Assembly: GCF_051195255.1 (NCBI RefSeq) | Contig: NZ_JBNJLK010000001.1 | Span: forward strand, 310,001-374,000 | Origin: Falsirhodobacter sp051195255 | GTDB lineage: Bacteria > Pseudomonadota > Alphaproteobacteria > Rhodobacterales > Rhodobacteraceae | Direction: 5' to 3' | Length of the DNA: 64,000 bases | Shown: positions 53,500-62,574 of the stretch, piece by piece | Layout: each line of letters starts with the position of its first letter | How positions within the stretch are numbered: the first letter of the stretch is position 1 | Notes under the pieces: generated by a model | The model's input: only the letters and a program-made list of their open reading frames with translations | What the model was told of the DNA's origin: nothing | Databases searched by the model: none | Program-made: the position numbers and the translations under genes

Positions 53500-55641
53500 T
53501 TACGCGTCGCCTTCGGCCTTGGCTTCGGGCGCGATTTCCTCGCCGGTCTCCTGATCGACCATCTTCATGCCAAGGCGCACCTTGCCGCGATCGTCGAAGC
53601 CCAGAAGCTTCACTTTCACTTCCTGGCCTTCCTTCAGGATCTCGTTCGGGTGCTGCAGGCGCTTGTTGGCGATCTGCGACACGTGAACCAGACCGTCACG
53701 CTTGCCGAAGAAGTTCACGAAGGCGCCGAAATCGACCAGCTTCACGACCTTGCCGGTGTAGACCTTGCCTTCTTCCGGCTCGGCCACGATGGACCAGATC
53801 ATGTCATAGGCGCGCTTGATCGCGTCCGCGTCGTTCGACGCGATCTTGATCATGCCGTCGTCGTTGATGTCGACCTTGGCACCGGAAGTTTCCACGATCT
53901 CGCGGATGACCTTGCCGCCCGAACCGATCACTTCACGGATCTTGTCGGTCGGGATGGTCAGCGTCTCGATCTTGGGGGCGTAGGCGGAGAACGCGTTGGC
54001 CGAGGTCAGGGCCTTCGCCATCTCGCCCAGGATGTGCAGACGGCCATCCTTGGCCTGTGCCAGCGCCTGCTCCATGATCTCGGGCGTGATGCCCGCGACC
54101 TTGATGTCCATCTGAAGCGAGGTGATCCCGTTTTCCGTGCCCGCGACCTTGAAGTCCATGTCGCCGAGGTGATCCTCGTCGCCCAGGATGTCGGTCAGCA
54201 CGGCGTAGGAGCCGTCCTCTTCCAGAATCAGACCCATGGCCACGCCGGCCACCGGCGCCTTCAGCGGAACACCCGCATCCATCATCGCCAGCGAACCGCC
54301 GCAGACGGACGCCATGGAGGACGACCCGTTCGACTCCGTGATCTCTGACACGACGCGGATCGTGTAGGGGAAGTCGGTCGGCGACGGCAGGACGGCCTGC
54401 AGCGCGCGCCAGGCCAGCTTGCCATGGCCCACTTCGCGACGGCCGGGCGAACCCACGCGGCCCACTTCGCCGACCGAATAGGGCGGGAAGTTGTAGTGCA
54501 GCAGGAAGTTGGAGCGCGAGTTGCCGTGCAGCGCGTCGATGATCTGCTCATCCTCGCCCGTGCCCAGCGTCGTCACGACCAGCGCCTGCGTTTCACCGCG
54601 GGTGAACAGCGAGGAGCCGTGCGTGCGCGGCAGGATGCCGGTTTCCGAGGTGATCGGACGCACGGTGGTCGTGTTGCGGCCGTCGATGCGGGTGCCGTTC
54701 TTCACGACATCGCCGCGCAGGATGGACGATTCCAGCTTCTTGAACGCGGAACCGAGATTCGCATCCGCCAGGTCTTCCTCGGACAGCGCGGCCTTCACGG
54801 CCTCGCGCGCGGCGTCGATCGCGTCGACGCGGTCGCCCTTGTCCTTGATGGCGAAGGCGGCGCGCATCTGCGTCTCGCCGGCCTTCTTCACCTTGGCGTA
54901 CAGGGCGGAGTAGTCGGCCGGCGCAAAGTCGAACGGCTCTTTCGCCGCGTCTTCGGCCAGGTCGATGATCAGGTCGATCACCGGCTGCATCGCCTCGTGG
55001 CCGAACTTCACGGCGCCCAGCATCTCGGCCTCGGTCAGTTCGTAGGCTTCCGATTCGACCATCATCACGGCGTTTTTGGTGCCGGCGACGATCAGGTCCA
55101 GACGCTGGTCTGGGTTGCCACGCAGGTTCTGCATGTCGTCGACCGACGGGTTCAGCACGTATTCGCCGTTGACGAAGCCCACGCGGGCCGCACCGATCGG
55201 ACCCATGAAGGGCACGCCGGAGAGCGTCAGCGCGGCCGACGCGGCGATCATCGCCACGACGTCGGGCTCGTTTTCCAGATCGTGGCTCAGCACGGTGCAC
55301 ATCAGGAGGACTTCGTTCTTGAAGCCCGGCACGAACAGCGGACGGCAGGGGCGGTCGATCAGGCGGGAGGTCAGCGTCTCCTTCTCGGACGGACGGGCCT
55401 CACGCTTGAAGAAGCCGCCGGGGATCTTGCCGGCCGCGTAGTATTTTTCCTGGTAGTGGACGGTCAGGGGGAAGAAGTCCTGGCCGGGCTTTTGCGCCTT
55501 GGCAAAGGTCACGTTGGCCATGACCGAGGTTTCGCCAAGCGTGGCGATCACGGTGCCGTCGGCCTGACGGGCCACCTTGCCGGTTTCGAGCGTCAGCGTC
55601 TCGCCGCCCCACTCGATCGACTTTTTGGTAATGTTGAACAT
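53500..55641 (-). CDS. pnp: Polyribonucleotide nucleotidyltransferase (PNPase)
   Basis: The 3'-5' phosphorolytic exoribonuclease of the RNA degradosome. The 713-residue product has two RNase PH-like domains (GQVARQADG-like start; RTHGSSLFTRGETQALV; LPSPTDFPYTIRVVSEI), the KH domain GSGGKVIREIVETSGAKVDI and a C-terminal S1 domain (YTGKVVKLVDFGAFVNFFG). Immediately downstream of rpsO, as in most proteobacteria. Confidence 0.98.
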   Translation of the reverse strand: MFNITKKSIEWGGETLTLETGKVARQADGTVIATLGETSVMANVTFAKAQKPGQDFFPLTVHYQEKYYAAGKIPGGFFKREARPSEKETLTSRLIDRPCRPLFVPGFKNEVLLMCTVLSHDLENEPDVVAMIAASAALTLSGVPFMGPIGAARVGFVNGEYVLNPSVDDMQNLRGNPDQRLDLIVAGTKNAVMMVESEAYELTEAEMLGAVKFGHEAMQPVIDLIIDLAEDAAKEPFDFAPADYSALYAKVKKAGETQMRAAFAIKDKGDRVDAIDAAREAVKAALSEEDLADANLGSAFKKLESSILRGDVVKNGTRIDGRNTTTVRPITSETGILPRTHGSSLFTRGETQALVVTTLGTGEDEQIIDALHGNSRSNFLLHYNFPPYSVGEVGRVGSPGRREVGHGKLAWRALQAVLPSPTDFPYTIRVVSEITESNGSSSMASVCGGSLAMMDAGVPLKAPVAGVAMGLILEEDGSYAVLTDILGDEDHLGDMDFKVAGTENGITSLQMDIKVAGITPEIMEQALAQAKDGRLHILGEMAKALTSANAFSAYAPKIETLTIPTDKIREVIGSGGKVIREIVETSGAKVDINDDGMIKIASNDADAIKRAYDMIWSIVAEPEEGKVYTGKVVKLVDFGAFVNFFGKRDGLVHVSQIANKRLQHPNEILKEGQEVKVKLLGFDDRGKVRLGMKMVDQETGEEIAPEAKAEGDA

Positions 55642-55751
55642 GTATTTTCCTGTTCTGGCCGGGGGACCCTCCCCCGGCTTCGCGTCCGGACGGCATTCGC
55701 CCGGGGTCCTGAAACTTCTGCCGCGCGGGCGGACCTGGGCCGCGCGATGCG

Positions 55752-55788
55752 AAAAACGGCGACGCGCCCCGCAGGGGGGGGCGCGTCG
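55752..55788 (-). terminator. Terminator after rpsO
   Basis: On the minus strand, CGACGCGCCCC and its complement (55760-55770 and 55778-55788) form an 11-bp stem, followed by TTTTT (55752-55756). It would cut transcription between rpsO and pnp, so pnp may depend on partial read-through or its own promoter. Confidence 0.75.
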
Positions 55789-55794
55789 GAAAGG

Positions 55795-56064
55795 TCAGCG
55801 GCGCAGGCCCAGACGTCCGATCAGGGACGTGTAGCGGCCTTCGTCCTTGCCCTTGAGGTAGTCGAGCAGCTTGCGGCGCTGGGCCACCATCATCAGAAGG
55901 CCACGACGGGAGTGGTTGTCCTTCTTGTGGGTCTTGAAGTGCTCGGTCAGGGTGGCGATCCGCGACGACAGGACGGCGACCTGAACTTCGGGCGAACCGG
56001 TGTCGCCTTCCTTGGTCGCGTATTCCTTGATGAGGCGGTTCTTTTCTTCAACGGTGATCGACAT
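55795..56064 (-). CDS. rpsO: Ribosomal protein S15
   Basis: S15 binds the central domain of 16S rRNA. The 89-residue product contains the conserved DTGSPEVQVAVLSSRI, LTEHFKTHKKDNHSRRGL and the C-terminal LIGRLGLRR. Upstream of pnp with a terminator between. Confidence 0.98.
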   Translation of the reverse strand: MSITVEEKNRLIKEYATKEGDTGSPEVQVAVLSSRIATLTEHFKTHKKDNHSRRGLLMMVAQRRKLLDYLKGKDEGRYTSLIGRLGLRR

Positions 56065-56321
56065 CGGGGTCTCCTTCGATGTTCGGTGTGACGGCGCAAG
56101 CCAGGATGTCGTCCAGCAGGGCCCGGACCGCCCGCGAACGCGGACGGATACGCGCCTATACGCGAAAATCCCCTTCAAGGGAAGGGTGTTTGCCCTTGCT
56201 AAAATTAACCACATTGTAAGAACGTTTCAAGAACACGCTTCGCGCAGAGGTGAGATTGGGTTATCTTTTCAGGACAGACGCGGCCCATGGGTGCCCGCGA
56301 TGGTAAATGGGGGGTGGGGCT

Positions 56322-57329
56322 ATGATCGGTCTGATCGGAATCATGGGCGCGATGATGGCGGGCGCCGCCGCCGACGCCGTGGCAGGCCGTTTCCGCCCGC
56401 TGGAGGAGGATCTTCCCGAAGACGAGGAACCCGCACCGGAGGAAGAATCCGACGACGACGCAACGGGCGGGGATTTCCTGGACCTGATCACGCCCCCCAA
56501 GGATGGCATGCCGCAATCGGACGACCTTCCCGACCCGGTGGACGCCCCCGCGACGCTGGTCGGGACGGACGGGGCCGACACGCTGAACGGCGGGGGCGGA
56601 AACGACATCCTGACCGGCGCGGGCGGCGGCGACGGGCTTGAAGGGCGCGGCGGCGACGATGCTCTTCAGGGCGGCGACGGCCGGGACCATCTGGAAGGCG
56701 GCGATGGCGACGACACCCTGGACGGCGGCGCGGGCGCGGACACCCTGCGCGGCGGCCGTGGCGACGACTTGGCCGAGGGCGGCGCGGACGCGGACAGCCT
56801 TCAGGGTCAGGGCGGCAACGACACGCTGAAAGGCGGCGTGGGCCACGACACGCTGATCGGCGGCGCGGACCAAGACCAACTGTGGGGGGACGAGGGCGAC
56901 GACTGGCTGACCGGCAACGACGACGACGACACCCTGGACGGCGGCACCGGCGCCGACACGCTGGACGGCGATGACGGCGACGACGTCCTGTTCGGCGGCG
57001 ACGATGCGGAGCAGGACTTCCTGAACGGCGGCGCCGGGGATGACCGTCTGGTTCTGTCCGCGGACGATTACGGCACGGGCGGCGAAGGCCTCGACACCTT
57101 CGTTCTGGGCGAAGGCAGCGCCGGCCAGCCGGTGACCCTGATGGATTACGACCCCGCGCAGGACCAGCTGGATCTGAGCTATGATCCCGCCCAAGGTGTT
57201 CCGGTCGTGGAGCTGCAGGAGATGGGAGACGCCACCCATGTCCTTGTGGACGGAGAGCCCCTGGCCATCCTGAAGGGCGTCACCGGCATGGACCCCGCCG
57301 GCATCCGCTTCGTCCCCCTGCACGCGTAG
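56322..57329 (+). CDS. RTX-type calcium-binding protein with hydrophobic N-terminus
   Basis: A 335-residue acidic protein. Residues 1-22 are a hydrophobic, glycine- and alanine-rich stretch (MIGLIGIMGAMMAGAAADAV), followed by a Glu/Asp-rich linker. Residues about 80-240 are tandem RTX nonapeptides of the GGxGxDxLx type, which bind calcium in a beta-roll. The C-terminal part resembles the secretion and folding end of type I-secreted RTX proteins. No enzyme domain is visible. An ATG at 56307 would add five residues. Probably secreted or surface-bound; role unknown. Confidence 0.78.
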   Translation: MIGLIGIMGAMMAGAAADAVAGRFRPLEEDLPEDEEPAPEEESDDDATGGDFLDLITPPKDGMPQSDDLPDPVDAPATLVGTDGADTLNGGGGNDILTGAGGGDGLEGRGGDDALQGGDGRDHLEGGDGDDTLDGGAGADTLRGGRGDDLAEGGADADSLQGQGGNDTLKGGVGHDTLIGGADQDQLWGDEGDDWLTGNDDDDTLDGGTGADTLDGDDGDDVLFGGDDAEQDFLNGGAGDDRLVLSADDYGTGGEGLDTFVLGEGSAGQPVTLMDYDPAQDQLDLSYDPAQGVPVVELQEMGDATHVLVDGEPLAILKGVTGMDPAGIRFVPLHA

Positions 57330-57331
57330 AA

Positions 57332-57360
57332 TTGCAATTCGGTCGGCTGGCGGCTATCTC
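57332..57360 (+). promoter_or_regulatory. Possible promoter and palindrome before accD
   Basis: TTGCAA (57332-57337), 17 bases, TATCTC (57355-57360). The -35 box lies inside the perfect 12-bp palindrome GAATTGCAATTC (57329-57340), which overlaps the stop of the RTX gene. Confidence 0.45.
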
Positions 57361-57396
57361 GGGTCGGTCAGACGCGAGCAGAAGGCCCAACCGCCC

Positions 57397-58320
57397 ATGA
57401 ACTGGATCTCGAACTACGTACGCCCGAAGATCAATTCGCTCTTCTCGCGCCGCGAGGTGCCGGAGAACCTGTGGACGAAGTGCCCGGAATGCGGGACCAT
57501 GCTGTTTCACCGGGAACTGGCCGACAACCTGAACGTCTGCCCGAACTGCGATCACCACATGGCGATCAGCCCGCGCGAACGGTTCCGCGCCCTGTTCGAC
57601 GGCGGCATCTTCACCGAGGTGCCCGTGCCGGAGCCGGTGGCCGATCCGCTGCAATTCCGCGACCAGAAGCGGTATCCTGACCGCCTTAAGGGCGCGCAGA
57701 AATCCACCGGTGAAAAGGAAGCCATGCTGGTGGTGGAAGGCGAGATCGCCCGCACGCCGGTCGTGGCCGCCGGCCAGGATTTCAGCTTCATGGCCGGGTC
57801 CATGGGCATGTATGTGGGCAACGCCATCGTGGCCGCCGCCGAACGCGCCGTCGCGCTGAAACGCCCGCTGGTGCTGTTTTCGGCCGCCGGTGGCGCGCGG
57901 ATGCAGGAAGGCATCCTGTCCCTGATGCAGATGCCGCGCACCACCGTGGCCGTGCAGATGCTGAAGGAAGCGAACCTGCCCTACATCGTGGTGCTGACGC
58001 ACCCGACGACGGGCGGCGTGACGGCTTCCTACGCGATGCTGGGCGACGTCCACATTGCCGAACCCAACGCGCTGATCTGCTTTGCCGGCCCACGGGTGAT
58101 CGAGCAGACGATTCGCGAAAAGCTGCCCGAAGGCTTCCAGCGCGCCGAATACCTGCTGGATCACGGGATGCTGGACCGCGTGACGCACCGCAAGGCGCTG
58201 CGCGAGGAGCTGGTCACGATCCTGCGCATGCTGACCCGCCAGACGCCGGCCGTCCGCGCCGACCTGCCCGCCCCGCCGCCCGAGGCGCCGATCACCCCTC
58301 CGGCCCCGCAAGACGCGTGA
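57397..58320 (+). CDS. accD: Acetyl-CoA carboxylase carboxyltransferase subunit beta
   Basis: AccD, with AccA, carboxylates acetyl-CoA for fatty acid synthesis. The 307-residue product has the N-terminal zinc ribbon (TKCPECGTMLF, then CPNCDHH) and the carboxyltransferase core with MGMYVGNAIVAA, LVLFSAAGGARMQEG and THPTTGGVTASYAMLGDV. A Pro/Ala-rich tail ends it. The stop overlaps the folC GTG start. Confidence 0.97.
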   Translation: MNWISNYVRPKINSLFSRREVPENLWTKCPECGTMLFHRELADNLNVCPNCDHHMAISPRERFRALFDGGIFTEVPVPEPVADPLQFRDQKRYPDRLKGAQKSTGEKEAMLVVEGEIARTPVVAAGQDFSFMAGSMGMYVGNAIVAAAERAVALKRPLVLFSAAGGARMQEGILSLMQMPRTTVAVQMLKEANLPYIVVLTHPTTGGVTASYAMLGDVHIAEPNALICFAGPRVIEQTIREKLPEGFQRAEYLLDHGMLDRVTHRKALREELVTILRMLTRQTPAVRADLPAPPPEAPITPPAPQDA

Positions 58321-59585
58321 TCCGCTCGGACGTCATCCTGCAGCGCATGATGGCGCTGCACCCGAAGGTCATCGACCTGACGCTGGACCGCATGCACCGC
58401 CTTCTGGCGGTGCTGGACCACCCCGAACGCGGCCTGCCCCCGGTGATCCATGTGGCGGGCACCAACGGCAAGGGATCGACCCAGGCGATGATCCGGGCGG
58501 GGCTGGAAGCGGCGGGCCTGCGCGTGCACGCTTACACGTCGCCGCATTTGGCCCGTTTCCATGAACGCATCCGCCTGGCGGGGGAACTGATCTCGGAGGC
58601 GGAGCTGACGGCGCTGCTGGACGAATGTTCGGCCGCCAACGGCGCCGACCCCATCACCTTCTTCGAGATCACGACCGCCGCCGCGATGTTGGCTTTCGCC
58701 CGCACCCCTGCCGACGCCACCTTGCTGGAGGTGGGTTTGGGCGGACGGCTGGACGCGACCAACGTGATCGACCGCCCGCGCCTGACGATCATCACCCCCG
58801 TGTCCATCGATCACCAGCAATATCTGGGCGAAACACTGGCCGAGATCGCGGGTGAAAAGGCGGGCATCCTGAAGCGCGGCATGCCCTGCATCGTCGCCCC
58901 TCAGGCGCCCGAGGGGCTGGACGTGATCGAGGCCCGCGCTGCCCGTCTGGGCGCGCCGCTTCTGGTGCATGGCCAGCACTGGCACGTCACCACCGAACAT
59001 GGCCGCCTGATCTTTCAGGATGAAAACGGCCTGCTGGATCTGCCCTTGCCCGTACTGCCCGGCCCGCACCAGATCCAGAACGCGGGCACCGCGCTGGCCG
59101 CCCTGCGCCACCTTGGCCATGACGAGGCCGCCTGCGAGGCCGCGGTCACCCGCGCCGTCTGGCCCGCCCGCATGCAGCGCCTGCGCAAAGGGCCCTTGGT
59201 GGAACTTGCCCCGCAGGCGGAGATCTGGCTGGACGGTGGTCACAATCCTGCGGGCGGTCAGGCCGTGGCGGCCACGCTGGCGGCCATGCCGCAGCGCCCG
59301 ACGCATTTGGTCTGCGGGATGCTGAACACCAAGGACGTGACCGGCTACATGCGGCCGTTGGCCGATGTCGCGACCACCCTCACCGCCGTCGCCATTCCGG
59401 GGGAAGCGAACACCCTGCCCGCCGAGACGACACGCGACGCCGCCTTGGCCGCGGGCCTGCCCGCAACAATGGCAGACTCCGTGGCCGAAGCACTGCAAGC
59501 CATTGTGGCGAAAGAGCCGCAGGCGCGTGTGCTGGTCTGCGGCTCGTTGTATCTCGCGGGGGCGATCCTGCGCGAGAACGCCTAG
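58317..59585 (+). CDS. folC: Folylpolyglutamate / dihydrofolate synthase
   Basis: FolC makes dihydrofolate and adds glutamates to folates. The 422-residue product starts at GTG overlapping accD. It has the P-loop-like VAGTNGKGSTQAMI, YTSPHLARFHERIR, the LEVGLGGRLDATNVI segment and the C-terminal-domain motif LDGGHNPAGG. The accD-folC pair is common in alphaproteobacteria. Stop overlaps the convergent lipoprotein gene within CTAG. Confidence 0.95.
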   Translation: MIRSDVILQRMMALHPKVIDLTLDRMHRLLAVLDHPERGLPPVIHVAGTNGKGSTQAMIRAGLEAAGLRVHAYTSPHLARFHERIRLAGELISEAELTALLDECSAANGADPITFFEITTAAAMLAFARTPADATLLEVGLGGRLDATNVIDRPRLTIITPVSIDHQQYLGETLAEIAGEKAGILKRGMPCIVAPQAPEGLDVIEARAARLGAPLLVHGQHWHVTTEHGRLIFQDENGLLDLPLPVLPGPHQIQNAGTALAALRHLGHDEAACEAAVTRAVWPARMQRLRKGPLVELAPQAEIWLDGGHNPAGGQAVAATLAAMPQRPTHLVCGMLNTKDVTGYMRPLADVATTLTAVAIPGEANTLPAETTRDAALAAGLPATMADSVAEALQAIVAKEPQARVLVCGSLYLAGAILRENA

Positions 59586-60082
59586 CGTTTTCCGTCCGCC
59601 AGGCGCAGCTGGCGCGCGCGGGTCAGGATCGCATCCTCGATCGTGCGGGTCGTTTCCGCCGAAACGGCCGCCCCGCCATTCGTCTGAAGGGCGACATGCA
59701 GCGACCGCGCGTCCAGCGCCGCATCCTGCACGTAGACGGTCGCGCGATAGGCGCGGCCACCGCCGGGCGGCGTGCCATAGCCCGTCGTGAACACGCCCGA
59801 GAAGGGATCGACCGTCTGCACCGGCAGGAAGCTGAGCACGTCAAGCGCAGCGGTCCAGATGTAGCGGTTCACGGCAATGCGGGTGTTGGGATCGTCGTTG
59901 TTGCGGAACAGGGTCCAGATGTTGCCATCCCCACGCTGACCGCCAACCACATCGCTGCGGAAGGGTTCGGCCGCGGCCAGTTGTTCGCGCTGACGATCCG
60001 CGGCCTCGCGGTTTCCACAGGCGGCGACCAGGACGACCAGCCCCCCAAGGAAAACGACCCGGGCAGTACGGTTGAAGGTCAT
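59582..60082 (-). CDS. DUF3576 family outer-membrane lipoprotein
   Basis: A 166-residue lipoprotein. The signal peptide ends in a lipobox with Cys22 (VLVAAC). The mature part carries NIWTLFRNNDDPNTRIAVNR, YIWTAALDVLSFLPVQTVDP and TTGYGTPPGGGRAYRATVYV, which match the DUF3576 family as I know it from Rhodobacterales. A role in the envelope is likely but not defined. It is divergent from the porin gene. Confidence 0.85.
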   Translation of the reverse strand: MTFNRTARVVFLGGLVVLVAACGNREAADRQREQLAAAEPFRSDVVGGQRGDGNIWTLFRNNDDPNTRIAVNRYIWTAALDVLSFLPVQTVDPFSGVFTTGYGTPPGGGRAYRATVYVQDAALDARSLHVALQTNGGAAVSAETTRTIEDAILTRARQLRLADGKR

Positions 60083-60257
60083 GCGATCCTCATTCTGCAT
60101 TTCTCTGGCTGTGGTATCCGAGGGCTTTCAGCCAAACAAGACCTTTCCCGATCCCCCCCTGTGTTGCATGGCTGCATCAGTATTGGCACCACGGTGAAAC
60201 CCCCGCTCGAAATCGTTGATTTCACGATCACGAGAGCCGAGAACATTTTCCAGTCCC

Positions 60258-60282
60258 GCCCGAAAGGTCGGGCCGCCTTTTT
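60258..60282 (+). promoter_or_regulatory. Terminator-like hairpin in the porin leader
   Basis: GCCCGA (60258-60263), loop AAGG, TCGGGC (60268-60273), then CGCC and TTTTT (60278-60282), ending 18 bp before the porin ATG. Another small stem, GAAATC-GTT-GATTTC, lies at about 60209-60223. It could attenuate porin transcription or end a small upstream RNA. Confidence 0.55.
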
Positions 60283-60300
60283 AGGTAAACGAGGGAAAAC

Positions 60301-61368
60301 ATGAAAAAGCTTCTTCTGGCGACGTCGATCCTCGCCGCAACCACCGGCTACGCGGCCGCTGAAATCTCCCTGACGGGTGACGCTCGTATGGGTGTCGTCT
60401 ATGACGGTGAGGACGTGCAGTTCTCCGAGCGCGCACGCGTTCGTTTCAACATGTCGGGTCAGACCGACACCGGTCTGGAATTCGGCGCCTCGTTCCGTGC
60501 AGACCAAGCAAACGGTTCGGCTTCGGGCGGTTCGTTCGGCAATGACACCGGCAAGCGCGGCACCGTCTGGATCTCCGGCGCCTTCGGCAAGCTGGAAATG
60601 GGCGACGTGAACTCGGCCGCCGAAGAAGCGTTCGGTGACCTGAACCCCATCGGCTTCTCGGGTCTCGGCGACCTGACCGATACGCCGTACATCAACGGCG
60701 ATGGCGCGGACAACCTGGACCAAGGCCCGGGCGCTCTGTACTCGTACACGATGGGCGGCTTCGAATTCCACCTCGGCATGACCGATGGCAGCCGTCAGTT
60801 CGGCCTGAGCGGCCGTCAGATCGGCGAGAGCGAACTCGGCGAGCCGATCGCGGTCTCCATCGAAGACGACCGGGATCCGACCTATTCGGCCGCTCTTGCG
60901 TATGCTGGGGACAACTTCAAGCTGGGTCTGGGCTACCTCGACAACGGCGACTACGACGACAACAACAACAACTACGGCGGCAGCCAGTGGATCATTTCGG
61001 GTGAAACCGAAGTGGCGGGCGTTGGCCTGAAAGCCTACTACACCAGCTATGACGACGTCTGGACGTCGTACGAAGGCCTCGCCGGCGATGAAGTCCTGCA
61101 GGGCGATGTCGAACTGGACAAGACCTTCGGCATCAACGCTTCGTACGAAGTGAACTCCATCCAATTTGACGGCTTCTTCCGTCGCGACGAACTCGATGGC
61201 GAAAACGTCTTCGGCGAGGACTCGCTGACGACCTACGGCATCGGCGCCGTCTATGACCTCGGCGGTGGCGCTTCGCTGCGCGCCGGTGTTGTCGACACCG
61301 ACCTGATCTACGACATCGAAGGCGAAGGCCAGACGGTTGCCGACGTCGGCATCCGCCTGAACTTCTGA
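60301..61368 (+). CDS. Outer-membrane porin (Rhodobacter type)
   Basis: A 355-residue trimeric porin of the Rhodobacter kind. The signal peptide ends after about residue 20 (GYAAA). The mature protein begins EISLTGDARMGVVYDGED, alternates short beta strands and acidic loops, and ends in ADVGIRLNF with the C-terminal Phe expected for barrel assembly. Its codon choice looks less biased to G/C third positions than its neighbours, which suggests high expression. Flanked by a structured leader and a strong terminator. Confidence 0.93.
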   Translation: MKKLLLATSILAATTGYAAAEISLTGDARMGVVYDGEDVQFSERARVRFNMSGQTDTGLEFGASFRADQANGSASGGSFGNDTGKRGTVWISGAFGKLEMGDVNSAAEEAFGDLNPIGFSGLGDLTDTPYINGDGADNLDQGPGALYSYTMGGFEFHLGMTDGSRQFGLSGRQIGESELGEPIAVSIEDDRDPTYSAALAYAGDNFKLGLGYLDNGDYDDNNNNYGGSQWIISGETEVAGVGLKAYYTSYDDVWTSYEGLAGDEVLQGDVELDKTFGINASYEVNSIQFDGFFRRDELDGENVFGEDSLTTYGIGAVYDLGGGASLRAGVVDTDLIYDIEGEGQTVADVGIRLNF

Positions 61369-61393
61369 TCCTTCCGGATCACCACCTTCAGAG

Positions 61394-61424
61394 AGAGCGG
61401 GCGAAAGCCCGCTCTTTTCTTTTC
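61394..61424 (+). terminator. Terminator after the porin gene
   Basis: AGAGCGGGC (61394-61402), GAAA, GCCCGCTCT (61407-61415), then TTTCTTTT. Confidence 0.9.
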
Positions 61425-61450
61425 ATCCCGCGCCCATTACCCCTGTGCCC

Positions 61451-62101
61451 ATGGCATATGACGACATCCTCCAACGCATTCGCGCCGCCGAAGCCGCCCA
61501 AGGGCGCGCCGAAGGCTCGGTCCACCTGATCGCCGTGTCCAAGGTGCAGCCGGACGCGCGGGTGGACGCGGTCCTGCGCGACGGGCACCGGCTGTTCGGG
61601 GAAAACTATGTGCAGGAGGCGCAGGGCAAGTGGCCCACCTTCCGCGACACCTTCGGCCCGGTGGAGGTGCATCTGATCGGCCCCCTCCAGACGAACAAGG
61701 CCAAACCTGCCCTGCACCTGTTCGACGCCATCCACACGCTGGACCGCCCCTCGCTGGCCCACAGGCTGGCCCGTCTGGCGCAGGAGGCAGGACGCTGCCC
61801 CGACCTGTTCGTGCAGGTGAACACGGGGGAGGAGCCGCAGAAGGCCGGCATCCTGCCCGCCAACGCCGACGCCTTCATCGCCGAAGCGCGCGCGCTGGAC
61901 CTGCCGGTGACCGGCGCGATGTGCATTCCGCCCGAGGGCGAGGACCCCGCCCCCCATTTCGTCCATCTGGCGCAGATCGCGGAACGCAACGGCCTGCCCC
62001 ACCTGTCCATGGGGATGAGCGCGGATTTCGAGATCGCCATCGCCCACGGTGCCACCCATGTCCGGGTGGGCAGCGCGCTGTTCGGCGCTCGCACCTACTG
62101 A
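61451..62101 (+). CDS. yggS: YggS/PLPBP family pyridoxal-phosphate homeostasis protein
   Basis: A PLP-binding protein without known catalysis that balances vitamin B6 and amino acids. The 216-residue product has the PLP lysine K31 in LIAVSKVQP, LFGENYVQEAQGKW, HLIGPLQTNKAKPAL and a C-terminal LSMGMSADFEIAIAHGATHV. Start at 61451; a GTG two codons upstream is possible. Ends overlapping the convergent L,D-transpeptidase by 7 bp. Confidence 0.95.
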   Translation: MAYDDILQRIRAAEAAQGRAEGSVHLIAVSKVQPDARVDAVLRDGHRLFGENYVQEAQGKWPTFRDTFGPVEVHLIGPLQTNKAKPALHLFDAIHTLDRPSLAHRLARLAQEAGRCPDLFVQVNTGEEPQKAGILPANADAFIAEARALDLPVTGAMCIPPEGEDPAPHFVHLAQIAERNGLPHLSMGMSADFEIAIAHGATHVRVGSALFGARTY

Positions 62102-62574
62102 ACGCGCAGCACCTCGCCCCAGCGGATGCGGCGGGCGATCCACAGCAGGTCCGATTGCGCGAAAGCCACGCAGCCCGCCGTTGGATAGCCGGGCCGGCGC
62201 CACGTGTGCACGAAGATGGCCGACCCCCGCCCCGGCGTCGCCGGCATGTTCCAGTCCGTCACCAGCACCAGATCATAAAGCGGGTCGGGCCGCCGCAACG
62301 CCTCGTGGCTGAAGGCGTGGGGCGCGCGGACGGGCAGGTTGTAGTCCGCATCCCTCACGTCGTCCGACCACAGGTCCCGCGGCCCGACCGGCTGCGCCCA
62401 GTCCGGCATTCCCACCAGCCGGTCGGGGCGATACAGCATCGCCACGATGCGATGATCGCCGCGCGGCGTGGCCATATCGCCTTCGCGCTTGCGATCCGTG
62501 ACGCCGTTGCGGCCCAAGGTGCAGGCAAATCGGCGACCGGCGAAGAATGCGCCCATCGGTGTGACACGGATCAC
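62095..62574 (-). CDS. L,D-transpeptidase (YkuD-like)
   Basis: A 159-residue protein with the YkuD-type active site GYPTAGCVAF (catalytic Cys) preceded by IFVHTWRR, and the N-terminal segment FACTLGRNGVTDRKREGDMA. Such enzymes form 3-3 crosslinks or attach proteins to peptidoglycan. No signal peptide is visible, so export is unclear, as in several small members. Starts at GTG overlapping the ribA stop, so it is downstream in the ribA operon. Confidence 0.85.
   Translation of the reverse strand: MIRVTPMGAFFAGRRFACTLGRNGVTDRKREGDMATPRGDHRIVAMLYRPDRLVGMPDWAQPVGPRDLWSDDVRDADYNLPVRAPHAFSHEALRRPDPLYDLVLVTDWNMPATPGRGSAIFVHTWRRPGYPTAGCVAFAQSDLLWIARRIRWGEVLRVQ

Noticed and set aside
56560..57000. DNA tandem repeats as a satellite or CRISPR
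   Set aside because: They encode RTX nonapeptides and are degenerate at DNA level.
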